Source of the DNA: Perilla frutescens
Taxonomy: Eukaryota; Streptophyta; Magnoliopsida; Lamiales; Lamiaceae
Assembly: GCA_026008535.1 (NCBI GenBank)
Contig: BRKX01000018.1
Location: forward strand, 21,336,088 to 21,400,087
Direction: 5' to 3'
Length of the DNA stretch: 64,000 nucleotides
In this document: piece by piece, positions 10,671 through 21,055 of the stretch
Position numbering within the stretch: the first letter of the stretch is position 1
Layout: every line of letters begins with the position of its first letter
Program-made: the position numbers and the translations under genes
The notes under the pieces: model-generated
Seen by the model: the letters and a program-made list of their open reading frames with translations, nothing else
Databases searched by the model: none
What the model was told of the DNA's origin: nothing

Positions 10671-12355
10671 TGTCTGAATTTGACTCCACACGCGAGACTA
10701 CTTTGATCCGGACTCCCGCAATAAGACGGGGTCGATTGTAGGGCGGTGAGCTAACTCGGGTCGTGTCTCTCGAAGAAAGCTTCATGTGGGCGATTATCTT
10801 TCTATGCCATAATTATTGTCAAGCATAATAAAATGAAATACATCCTAAACATTCTAAACAAGGGGAAGGAAAGTTATACTAATCTACCTAATTAAAGCAA
10901 GTAAAATTAACTAGTTGCACCACCAAACACAAAGATAGAGGATAAGATTATGAGAAGAGCATTAGAGTGTGATTCTCTCATTGGTTTCTCTCCTAGCTCG
11001 ATTAAGGTTGGTACTGTTAATCTCACACATCCAATAGACCCTCTCAAAAGGTTTAATATCAATTACTGTCACCGTCTATCAACTACGCCCCTTTTAGCTA
11101 TATCAAATGAGCAAGAAGAACATATTAAGCTTAGGAACCCCATCCACCTAACGTTGAAGGAACCAATTTCGGGATTTAGATTCACATTCAAGTTTCCTCT
11201 AAATCCTAGCAATGTTAAAGTAGTGATCAAGCATCCAACATAAACAAGCACAATTCCATCAACCACAACCAACAATAACAAGCATAGATCAAAACCAAAT
11301 CGATTATCCATCCCCTAATGTAGAAATTCGCCCAACACCATGCTCAAAACAACATAAACATCATAAAAGTCATTTATTCAACAACCAAAAGATAAAATCC
11401 ATACAACTTATACAATATTGTTTGTTGTTTCAAGAGTCTTGGAATAAATCCCCACAAATGGGCTAAAGCTAAAAAGAAAGGAAATACCAAATCGGAGCCT
11501 CCTCGTCAAAGTTTAGCTTCCGCAGATGGCTTGAAGTCGGATCCCTCTTCTCGGGTCGTCATCAAAGCGGAGTCCCTCCACTAAGCTTAGCTTTCGTGGA
11601 TGGCTTGATGTCGGGCTCCTCTTCTCGGGCCTTCCTCCTTGAGCTCTAGCCCTCTTGCCTCTTCTCCTCCTCCTTTCTCCTTCTTTAGCTCGGTGGTGGT
11701 GGTGAAGAAAATTGGTGAAGGTGAAGGTGAAGGTGAAAAAAATGAGAGATGGGTGTGTGAAAATTGGTAGATGAGAAGTTGTTTTCGTGATAGGAGAGGA
11801 GTCCCCTTTATTGAGGAGAGAGAGAGAGATGATGGGATGTTGATGGAAAGAGAAGAGTTAATGAGAGGGATTCGAGGAGATTTTTGGGGAGATTTGGGAA
11901 CAAAATCTACAGGTTATGAATTAGACTATAATTTCTTCCTATAATTTGAGGCCAAAAAAAGTCTTCCCCAACAATTAACTAGCTCCAGTTGTGAATTAAA
12001 GAGTGCAGTCGAGTGGGATTACATTGAAATCGGGAGGAAAATCTAGGTCGGTCGAGGTGCAGAGCACCCCGCGCGCCGGCGGGGTGCATGCATGGCGACG
12101 GTGCAAGAGAGGGGCACCACGGGTTGGGGGTGCGCGGCGGCGGTGTGGCTTGCGAGAAGGGCGCCGCGGGGCAATTGTGCGCGGCGGCGCCGAAGCCCTC
12201 TCGGACTTTTGGTAGCCCACCGGCGCACTCCTGCCCGTCCGCGCAGGTCCAATTCCACACTTAGCCAAATTTCTCCTTTTTCCCTGTTTCTTTCACTCTG
12301 CTCCTGAAAAATCCATTCCCGAATGCACTTCAATCCTTACTTTTCTCCATTGGCT
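10671..12355. other. 1.7-kb non-coding block replacing part of gypsy reverse transcriptase
   Basis: Lies exactly between two parts of one gypsy pol. It begins with a GC-richer TCCGGACTCCCGCAATAAG section and holds two related pieces near 11510-11630 (TTTAGCTTCCGCAGATGG and CTTAGCTTTCGTGGATGG, each followed by TCGG then CTCTTCTCGGG). A strongly GC-rich section at 12040-12250 includes GCGCGCCGGCGGGGTGC. The ORFs on both strands at 11979-12333 come only from this high GC and are not believed. About 100 codons of reverse transcriptase are missing at the junction, so this is not a clean insertion. It may be another non-coding element of the 5060-7380 type. Confidence 0.45.
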
Positions 12356-13002
12356 TGAGGCGTGACTTGGGCTCGGTCAATCCTTCCCAAATACATCGAT
12401 GACATGCTCGTAAAGTCACCTAGAGCCCAAGATCACGTCGATCATCTCCACCAAACATTTGAGGTCCTTTGCCGCTACACTATGAAGTTAAACCCCGCAA
12501 AATATGCATTTGGGATGATCTGGGAGAAATTCCTTGGGTACTTCGTCACAAAGAGAGGTATCGAAGCCGACCCCAGTCAGATCAAAGTTGTCAGAAATAT
12601 ATAACAACCTTGGAATATCAAAGAGGTGCAAAAGCTCATCGGACGATTCGTGACACTTAGCCGTTTCATCTCAAAATACTCAGAAAAAAGCCACCTCTTT
12701 TTTAAGACACTACAAAAAAAATAAAAGCTTCGAATGGACCGCCGAATGTTCGAAGGCCTTAGAAGAATTGAAAGAATATCTGACGAGCCCCCCCTCTACT
12801 ATCGAAACCCCGCGACGGAGAGGTACTTTTAATATATTTATCTGTTTCAACTAACTTTGTCAGTGTAGTTTTAGTTAGAGAGGACAAAGGAAGACAACAC
12901 CCGGTCTATTATGGCAGTCGATCACTGCTAGATGCCGAGACCAGATATCCACTGAAGTTACCTAAACTGTGCGCTCATGTTCATTATCATGTACGTGTAC
13001 AT
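12356..13002 (+). pseudogene. Ty3/gypsy pol, end of reverse transcriptase and RNase H
   Basis: Continues the 9623 element. YIDDMLVKS, then DHLHQTFEVLCRYTMKLNP and FLGYFVTKRGIEADPSQI, form the RT active site and thumb. After a TAA near 12601 the frame carries a KLIGRFVTLSRFISKYSE-like connection segment and then an RNase H remnant (VVLVREDKGRQHPVYYGS) with further stops and frame changes. It ends in RNase H at about 13002, where copia-LTR-like sequence begins. The integrase half and the 3' LTR are not found anywhere in the window. Confidence 0.75.
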
Positions 13003-13330
13003 TGTTGTGAACATGCAAGGTCATAATATAGAAACTGAAAGTAAGTAAAGGACACGAGGTTGGTAACCCTATTCGATCAACTGATCTACGTCAGGGAGAC
13101 TTCACAAGTCCGTGAGAAACATTTTACTACTCCGTTGAATGGTTACAAAAGTTATTACACGAAGACTCCCATCACTCGATCCCTTTCGTACCTAATTCAA
13201 CCTCTTTCACTATACTGAATTGTGAGCTCCCCTCACAACCTAGAATCCCTCTAGTTCCCACAGGAAATCTCTCCCAAGACTCCTCTAAGTGTGTATGAAA
13301 GTGAGTTTCAAACACATACTAGAAACATAA

Positions 13331-15690
13331 TGTGATACCCCGACCCTTTTTGCTAAATTATAAATTATAATTTTGGAAAAATGATGTTGAATTAATATTG
13401 TTTGAATATTAATTATGATGGTATGCTCGTATTTTATGTCGTTGTTTCAATGCAGGTTGTCCCACTCGAGCCGATACGTCATAGCACGGTTATATTATAC
13501 TGAGTGTATAATAGAGTTTGAAATTTTAATACTAAAATGTCGAGTTATATGATAGTGAATGAATGTGATTCTATTTAATTTTAAGTTTGCCATACCTTGA
13601 ACACCCTAACGCTGAGTTGATCGGGGTTCTCGCTGACTTGAACACCCGAAGTGCCCCGATGGGGGCTAGGGGGCAACGCTCCCTGCTTTTTCGATAAGTA
13701 TTAAATGTGTTTTGAAATTTAAGTTATATTTTAACTAGAAAGTTAAATGGAGTTAGAAATGTCCGGGAGTTGGACGGAATTCAAAAATATCAAGTCGGGT
13801 CTGAAACGCGACCTTTAAACGCGAGCTGACCGAGTCGCGCCTCGCAGTGAAGCCGAGACGCGATCGGGAAACATGACCCCCTTCTAGTCGCGTTCTGAAA
13901 GGCCTGCAACGTGACCTTGAAACGCGACATTTTGGTCGCGTGTCATCAGCTTCAGAGAGCCATTTTTCTTCGGCTCAAACGTGACCCGTAGACGCGACCT
14001 CCTTGAGTCATGCCTCACTGTATTATCCAAGCGTGACCCTTAAATGCGACCCCCCCTAGGTCGCGTGTCATCAGCTTCAGAGAGCCATTTTTCTTCGGCT
14101 CAAACGCGACCCGTAGACACGACCTCCTTGAGTCATGCCTCACTGTATTATCCAAGCGTGACCCTTAAATGCGACCCCCCCTAGGTCGCGTCTCGCTTCA
14201 GAAAATCCCATTCTTTAAATACCACACTTAACCCTTTTACTCTCATTTTTCATCTACTTGCGTGATTTTTCTCCCAATCCTCTCAAGAAAATTCTTCAAG
14301 TTTTGGAGTGGATTCTCTCATCATCCTCCATCAACCAAGGTAACTTTATACCCTCTTCATCTTGGTGATTAAACACCATTTTCATGTTGAATTGAATCTA
14401 GGGTTTATACCCAAAATTTAGGGTTTTTGATTTCATTGATCCCCTTTCCTTGATACCTTGAACATATGGTTTATTTACATCCTTGAAACTATGTGTTGTT
14501 AAATTGAGATTCCTATGGTTTATTATTGCTAGGGTTTGGATTTTTGCCCTAATTTCCCCTTAATATGTTGGTGTTCGGTTGGAGGTGTTGTGATGGTTGT
14601 ATGAGGTTGATTTTCATCTATGTTAGAGCCCTAGGATAGAGGTTCATGTATTTGACATATTGAGTCTAAAGGATTTAAATTGAATCATGATCATGTGGTT
14701 TAAATGGGTGCATGTAACGTGTTCGATTAAATGTTTCAAAGAGTTTTAATGTGTATTTTGAGTCCAAAATCATAGAATGAGCTTGTATATCCATGGTTGT
14801 GTATGTAGATATGTATGAAAAACCTTAAAGCATGTATAGCACATGTTTGGTCAAAATTATGAAATAATTGTATAACTCGATGTCTAAAATGAAAAAGGGG
14901 GATTTAAAGGTGCTAGGCGACGTATTGGGGGCTCGAGGTGGACAACTTGTGCACGGCAAATGAGTATTTCAAGGTTGAAAGGATTTTAAAAGCGTCTCAT
15001 AAGGTGGGGTAACTCTAAACTGTGAACACGTGTAAAGTTATAGTTATTGTTGTGCTTTGATTGTGTAAGTATGAATGGTCTTCGGACCGGTGAAATGAAA
15101 GAGATCCTTCGAGGTCAACAAAGAGATCCTTCGGGATCGATATAGACTTGTTAATGTCCTCACTGGGGGATAATAAGCCTACAGGCATCCCTACAGGGCC
15201 AAAGATGTTCATTAACAGGGGCATCATATTGTTTGGACCCCACGGGGTTGAGGCTAGTCTCCACAAAGTAAAGAAGTATTCATATGTTATATTTTCACTT
15301 GTGCAATTGGCTATAACTGGTTATAGTGTTCCCCACTGAGTATGTTGTTAAATACTCACCCCATTCATTCAATGAATTTCAGGTTGAGGAGTTAAGGCCC
15401 GAGTAGGAGCGTTGTGAACACAAGAGAACCCCCACAAGCTTGTGTTTATCTTTTGCATGCTCTTCTTTTGAAAATACTCACGTTATTATTATTTCAATTG
15501 ATCACTCTTCTTTGTCTTTATGATCAATGAACATTGGGGATGTGAATAGCCCGATTTTTGTAGATACACTATGATAACTTAATATATATTATGTATACAT
15601 TTAAAGGTGGGTCGTTCGACCTAGGAGCCTACGATGTAAATTATATGTCAATGAACCTTTACGCTATATATGTTAATTTAGGGTGTTAGA
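13331..15690 (+). mobile_element. Chromovirus-type LTR, 2.36 kb, without internal region
   Basis: Starts TGTGATACCCCGACC and ends TTAGGGTGTTAGA, close to the TGTAACACCC / GGGTGTTACA ends of Del/Tekay-type chromoviruses. It contains an AAATACCACACTTAACCC then CTCTCATTTTTCATCTACTTGCG section that looks like the TATA and transcript-start region of such LTRs, and a CCCCACTGAGTATG section typical of their 3' half. It interrupts the copia terminal region. The five bases on each side (CATAA and CGAAC) do not match, so it is either an old solo LTR with mutated target sites or a product of recombination between elements. Confidence 0.6.
13936..14185 (+). repeat. 125-bp tandem duplication inside the LTR
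   Basis: TCGCGTGTCATCAGCTTCAG starts at 13936 and again at 14061, and TCGCGTCTCGC at 14186 begins a partial third copy. The two full copies are nearly identical (for example CGTGACCCGTAGACGCG versus CGCGACCCGTAGACACG). They carry several GCGACC/CGCGAC motifs, lie just before the presumed LTR promoter, and may alter transcription (inference). Confidence 0.9.
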
Positions 15691-16116
15691 CGAACGAGCT
15701 TTCTTTTCGGAGCCATTGAAAATATATTGGTATATGGCGAGGTGAAATAATAAGAAAATCAACGGCAAATAATGGAGTAAATCTTCAGAAAACTCAGAGG
15801 ATTTATCGAGAGAAAAAGGATTTATTAATTTCAGAAATTTGAAAAGTGAACGTTCTCTCTAAACAGCTAAACACATATATAAAAGAGTATTCCGTTCTCA
15901 GGTTTCTGTTAGACTAAGAAATCGGAGGAAAATCCTGAAAAATCAGAGATGACGATAGCACGTCAGAACTAGCCATTGACAAATATGTACTCAGGGTTTG
16001 AATCATGATCATGTACATCTGTAGGAACATTTATGGGAATGTCCAGTCCCTTTGTGCAGGAATGGTTCTTTCATGCTGAGTGTGAACTAGTCACACTCAT
16101 ACCCATCTTCTTGGTT

Positions 16117-17427
16117 TTACTGAACCAAGCACACCCCAAAGGCTGCTCTGAGTTTCTCAAATTGAGCTGAAGTCAATCCCTTGGTGAACAAATCAGCTAG
16201 TTGATCTTTAGTCTTCATGTGTTCAATCTTTAGCACTTCTTCTTCAACCAGCTCTCTGATGAAATGATGTCTGATGTCTATATGTTTGGTCCTCGAATGA
16301 TGTACTGGATTCTTTAAGATGTTGATAGCACTTATATTATCACAGTACAGAATAAGAGTATCATGACTAACTTCATAGTCTTTCATCATCTGCATCATCC
16401 AGATGATCTGAGTAGAGCTACTCTATGCTGCAATGTATTCTGCTTCTGTTGTAGATAGGGATATGCAGTTCTGCTTCTTACTGAACCAAGAAACAACATT
16501 GTTTCCTAAAAATAAACAAGCACCTGAAGTGTTTTTTCTGTCATCTGGAGATCCAGCCCAATCAACATCACAGGCAGTACTACTTGCGTTTATATCTGAA
16601 GTATACCACAAACCATAATCAACAGTTCCATTGATGTACTTGATGATGTTCTTAACATCCTTCATGTGATTCTTCTTAGGACGGGACTGATATCTTGCAC
16701 ACACACCCACACTGTATGCTATATCTGGTTTGCTTGCAGTGAGATATAGGAGACTGCCAATCATGCTTCTGTAGAGAGTTTGATCAACTTCAGTTCATGT
16801 ATCATCTTTTTCAATCTTGACAGTAGTGCTGATAGGAGTTTGTTTGTGTTTTGAATTTTCAAGCTCAAACTTTTTCACCAAGTTTCTGGCATACTTAGAT
16901 TGAGAGATAAAAATCCCTTCTTCTGACTGCTTTATCTGGAGTCCTAAGAAATATTTTAGATCTCCAATAAGGCTCATCTCAAATTCAGTTTCCATGTCTT
17001 TGATGAAGTCCTTGACCATCTTATCAGACACTGATCCAAACACTATATCATCCACATATACTTGAACCACAATTACTTGTGATTTTTCCTTTCTGATGAA
17101 CAGTGTTCTGTCTTCTTCTCCTCTGTTGTATCACTTGCTTACTAGATATGTAGCCAGTCTTTCATACCATGTCTGAGGAGCTTGCTTTAAGCCATATAAT
17201 GTCTTCTTTAGTTTAAACACAAACTCTGGATGATGTGGATCTTCAAATCCTTTAGGATGTGCTACAAACACATCCTTCTTCAAAAATCCATTCAGAAAAG
17301 CACTCTTGACATCATCTAATATAGTTTGAACTTCATGATGCATGTTTTCTTTGTCTTGTAGATCGCCGGAGCCCGAACTCGAAGAACGATCAATTGTAGA
17401 GTTTTTGACCTCTACAATGTGCATCAA
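16117..17427 (-). pseudogene. Ty1/copia reverse transcriptase and RNase H, 5'-truncated
   Basis: Minus-strand segments in order: 17345-17131 (DVKSAFLNGFLKKDVFVAHP, then LYGLKQAPQTWYERL), 17070-16795 (VQVYVDDIVFGS, the YVDD active site, then FLGLQIKQSEEGIFISQSKY), 16764-16423 (GSLLYLTASKPDIAYSVGV, then ADW-type RNase H motif CDVDWAGSPDDRK and SLSTTEAEYIAA), and 16398-16117 (YCDNISAINILKNP, then TKHIDIRHHFIREL and DQLADLFTKGL). At least three stops or frame changes separate them. Homology ends near 17345; the codons upstream of that point, up to 17427, belong to unrelated sequence fused at the truncation. It cannot make an active enzyme. Confidence 0.85.
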
Positions 17428-17750
17428 AATTTTTAAAAGTGTAGTTCATAATCCTAAAATAACTATACAATTCAAAATGTGCATAAATAAAATAAAATGT
17501 GCTATTATTAGAGATACAAAAAATCAATCGGTAAGGGAAAAAGTCTAAAATTGGAAACTGTGTAAGTAATGATGAAAAGTGAAGTGCCACAATAGCTAAA
17601 AAATGAGCATCCTTGCAAATATACGGTGTCTTTTCCTCATTCATGTTGAATTATTTTAATCCAGCATATTTATAGCTCTAGGGACACGTGGGCGCATCTC
17701 AACGGGCTCGGGTAGTGCCCAGGAGATAGCATAGAATTCTTCAAAATTTA
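17346..17750. other. Unassigned sequence at the copia truncation point
   Basis: Starts with a GC-richer GATCGCCGGAGCCCGAACTC segment, then AT-rich DNA. The ORFs at 17342-17644 have no recognisable domain. Confidence 0.35.
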
Positions 17751-18154
17751 GAGCTTGTTTGGTTTTATTTCCAACATCAATTGTCAGTTTTTTAGTATTT
17801 TTAGTTCAATTTAGGAGGTGTATTGGATTTTGAAAAAATGTAATGATTTTGTTATGATAAATGATTGAATATTTAGAGTTATCGGTTTGAAAAAATGGAA
17901 ACATGTTTGTTTGGATATTGTTTTCAATTTAAATTTGTGGTTGAGATGACAAGATAAATATTTGTGTGGTTGAAATGGATTTATGAATATTTAAATGATG
18001 GGTCCCACTGTAATAATATTTATATAATTGAATAGATTATATAGGATTGGAAAAAGTAAAAATTGAAATTAAAAATAAGTAAAACAGACATGTTTTCAGC
18101 ATTGAATTGTAAGAAGTTATAAATTTCTACATGGAAATAAAACCAAACAACCCC
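17751..18154. mobile_element. Tourist-like MITE, 404 bp, TSD TTA
   Basis: The left end GAGCTTGTTTGGTTTTATTT and the right end (minus strand) GGGGTTGTTTGGTTTTATTT form terminal inverted repeats of about 24 bp with a few mismatches. TTA flanks it at 17748-17750 and 18155-18157, the PIF/Harbinger target. The body is AT-rich and has no ORF. Confidence 0.85.
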
Positions 18155-19574
18155 TTAAAGACTCAACAAATTATTATGTCACCACTTTAATATTTACTCC
18201 TAAATCAAATTTTATCTTAACGACAAGATTGTAATTTTTTACACCATATCGTTATTGTTGTCATTTACATAGTAGAAGGCAGAAGGCGAAAAAAGATTCG
18301 AGACCATCACAACTAATAACTACTAATGTCATCATTAACGTTTCCAAAAAATCTTTACAAAAATATCTTTTTAATTAAAAGTAAGAATCGGGGTTTGGTG
18401 GCCGTAACGGTCGAATCTTCCTCACACTTGGGCGAAGAATTCCTACAATTCCAGGCCAATGTGACTGAATAGTTATGATCTCACCTTGAGCCCAAAACTT
18501 TATGTATTAATGTACCCAAAATCTAATAAATATACATTGGAAGTCTTTCAAATTCAAGTGTGGTTCCAACTTCCAAGACAAGTTTCAAAATGCCCCAGGC
18601 ACCGAGGGCACTTCATCATTCATGATTAAACCTCATATACTCGAATCATGTCGACGTTTTGTTTCGATTTATTTCATGTGTTTCTTGTTTCGGTTTTGGA
18701 CTTGGTAACTATAGCTTGAATAAAATATAGATGGGTCATGGGTGTACAAAAAAAAATGCATAAAAGTGCTAGTAGACCAAATCTACATGTGAAAATTGAA
18801 GCAAATGCCCAATCCGTAAGAATTGAAATTTATTCTCATGCCAGTTTTCCAGCATTTTTTTCTTTTAGGATAAGTCTGAGTCATTGAATTTGTTTGCATC
18901 AAAAATAAATTATAACAGATATTTAATTTTCTTTCAGAAAGCAAATGATGCATCAATTACTGTGGTTAGAGAGAAAAGAAAAGAATAATTAAAGTATCCA
19001 CAGAAACGTAATTGAGTTTCTTCGAAATATATAATTTATTTTGTTATCAATTTAAGTTTTTTTTTGTTAGGAAAAAGAGGGTGAGGGTATATTTTAGGGG
19101 AGTTTTATTTTTATTTATTAGGGGTTAAGTATGGAGTTGCATTGTAAGGATAAAAATGTCAAACAAACTAATATTTAAATTTTAATAGTCAGTATTTGTC
19201 TCTAGCACTTTTGTAACTGAAACTGTTTGTCACTAGTCACCAGTCTCAGATGAAGATGTCTAACACATCTGGAATCATCATATATATTTGATATTTTTTC
19301 ATGTTTATTTATGTGGAACAAACCAACAATAATTTTAGTATAAGAGAATACTAGAGCATAAATACTCGACAAATGTCTTGTTTATTTATTTTTAATTTTT
19401 ATTTATGTAATGGACGAAATATAGTTTTGCAAATTGCAATAATAATACAATAAGAATTGATTTAGGGATTTTAGTTAAACAATAAGAAGTAAAATTTAAC
19501 AATAACAAATCAAATAAAAGCATCACAAAGTATGGAGAGAGATAAAAAAATGTTGAATAGATTGTAAGTTAACT
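18155..19574. other. AT-rich intergenic, no gene seen
   Basis: No coding sequence, RNA gene or clear terminal repeat detected on either strand. One microsatellite-like poly-A tract near 18749 and T-rich runs only. Confidence 0.4.
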
Positions 19575-19707
19575 ACTATATTATATTAGTCCTGATGGGG
19601 ATGATCTAGTGGTGGAGTTGAGGTTGTTTGGAGAGCAAAGATCACGAGTTCGAATTTCCTCAATACCGCATATCGGGTGTATGAAAAAAAAAAACTATAT
19701 CATATTA
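19575..19707 (+). mobile_element. tRNA-derived SINE with poly(A) tail and 14-bp TSD
   Basis: The body at 19589-19693 has a pol III-like A box region (GATCTAGTGGTGGAGTTGAG) and a B box (GAGTTCGAATTTCC), then CCGCATATCGGGTGTATG and a 13-bp A tail. ACTATATTATATTA (19575-19588) and ACTATATCATATTA (19694-19707) flank it as a target-site duplication with one mismatch. At 105 bp it is short for a plant SINE. The structure marks insertion by LINE-type machinery. Confidence 0.85.
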
Positions 19708-19711
19708 TGAT

Positions 19712-20353
19712 GAGTGATTCTAAATACAGCCCCCAAAATTAAATTAAATATAAATAAAAAGTAAATGTTCTATTTTATCCTTACTAATTCTTTGCTTTTT
19801 CTTTTTAATATTTCTTCTTCGCAAAGCCCCAATATTTTTCTATTATTCAAATCTATAACCCCCTCTGCACAGCCACCAAATAACCATTGACATCAAATAA
19901 TCATTTTAACTTTAAAACCATTCTTCTTCAAACATCCAGGATATTTTGATTTTTTTTTTCTTTTTCAAAATACTGTCTTCGTTTTCTTTTTTGATAATAA
20001 ATATCATTGATTCATTTATGCTAACCAAGGAAACCATTATTTTATACAGATGGAACCCATTTTTGCTATATATTTTCATTTTCTTCAAGCATATGAATTA
20101 ATAGCTATGAACCATCTTGGTAGAGCCTCATATCATGTACGAATAAATAAATAAAAAATATCTTTTCTATTCTTTTTATTGAATTTGATTGAACCATTTC
20201 AAGTAAACTAGACAAGATGAAATTAGCAATTCGGAAAAAAAAAGAGAGAATTGAGTAATTCATAAGGGTAAAATAGCTTTTTTAAAAATATTTTTATTTA
20301 AATTAATATTGGGACTACAAAGAATAAAATGAGGGTTGTGTATAGAATTACCC
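19712..20353. mobile_element. 642-bp MITE, 9-bp TSD TATTATGAT, MULE-like
   Basis: TATTATGAT lies at 19703-19711 and 20354-20362. The left end GAGTGATTCTAAATACAGCC and the right end on the minus strand GGGTAATTCTATACACAACC form inverted repeats that continue imperfectly for about 90 bp, including TATTTTATCCTTA / TATTTTACCCTTA. There is no ORF. The 9-bp TSD fits a Mutator-type MITE. Its left TSD overlaps the SINE's right TSD. Confidence 0.75.
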
Positions 20354-21015
20354 TATTATGATCAAGAAAAAATTCATGGGCCCATAAATAACAGCAATGG
20401 TAATGTTGGTTGTCACAAAATGGGATTTTACTGATCTAGGCCACCTAATGATTCAGCTTGTGTAAATGTACAAAAAGACCCTTAAAGTTTACTTTCAGGT
20501 ATGGATACACTTTTTACTCAAAAAAAAATAAAATGGTTCCCTCTAATTTTTTTTTGCGTAAATAAGTCCTAAAAAGTTTTAACTTGCAATTAAGTTTCAA
20601 AAAATATTTTTATGGATTAAATTAACCAGCTGACGGAAGTTAACCGTGATTGTGGATCATCTAAACCGATCTTATAGAGTGATAGTTCGAGATTCAAATG
20701 TCAGATTAATGTCAAAATTTCAATTTCAAATCACACATGGAGACACGTCAATAAAACTCTCACCACAAAGTAATATTACATTAAAGTGTTAACAATGTTA
20801 TATTTATGAAATAATTTTCAACGAAATTCTACCTACTCACCAACCAATAATACACTATTTAAACTTAATAAAATTATATATGGTAAATAATAAAAAAAAT
20901 ATTAAAATGTATAAATTGTTGGGTACTGTACTAGGCAAGACGGGTAGAATTTTCCCTAATTTTCGTTAGGAAATTTGTTTTTTTTTTTCTTAGTTTTTGG
21001 CTTTTTGTGGAAACT

Positions 21016-21055
<40 letters not shown>

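Larger units (their letters stand above)
13003..17345 (-). mobile_element. 5'-truncated Ty1/copia element, split by a chromovirus LTR
   Basis: The minus-strand pol remnant at 16117-17345 is followed (leftward) by non-coding 3' sequence at 15691-16116, an inserted LTR at 13331-15690, and 13003-13330. The last piece on the minus strand reads like a copia LTR transcript end (TTGGGAGAGATTTCCTGTGG, later GACTTGTGAAGTCTCCCTGACGTAG). The left edge TGTTGTGAAC at 13003 abuts the gypsy RNase H, so this element probably inserted there. Gag, protease, integrase and half of the RT are absent, and no second LTR is visible. Borders other than the left one are approximate. Confidence 0.6.

Noticed and set aside
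11979..12333. Six overlapping ORFs of 70-96 codons on both strands
   Set aside because: They are all in the same GC-rich stretch, have Arg/Ala/Pro-rich composition on both strands, and lack any domain; high GC alone removes stops.
20640..20740. Possible second SINE (GATAGTTCGAGATTCAAATG resembles a B box)
   Set aside because: No matching A box, poly(A) tail or target-site duplication could be found.
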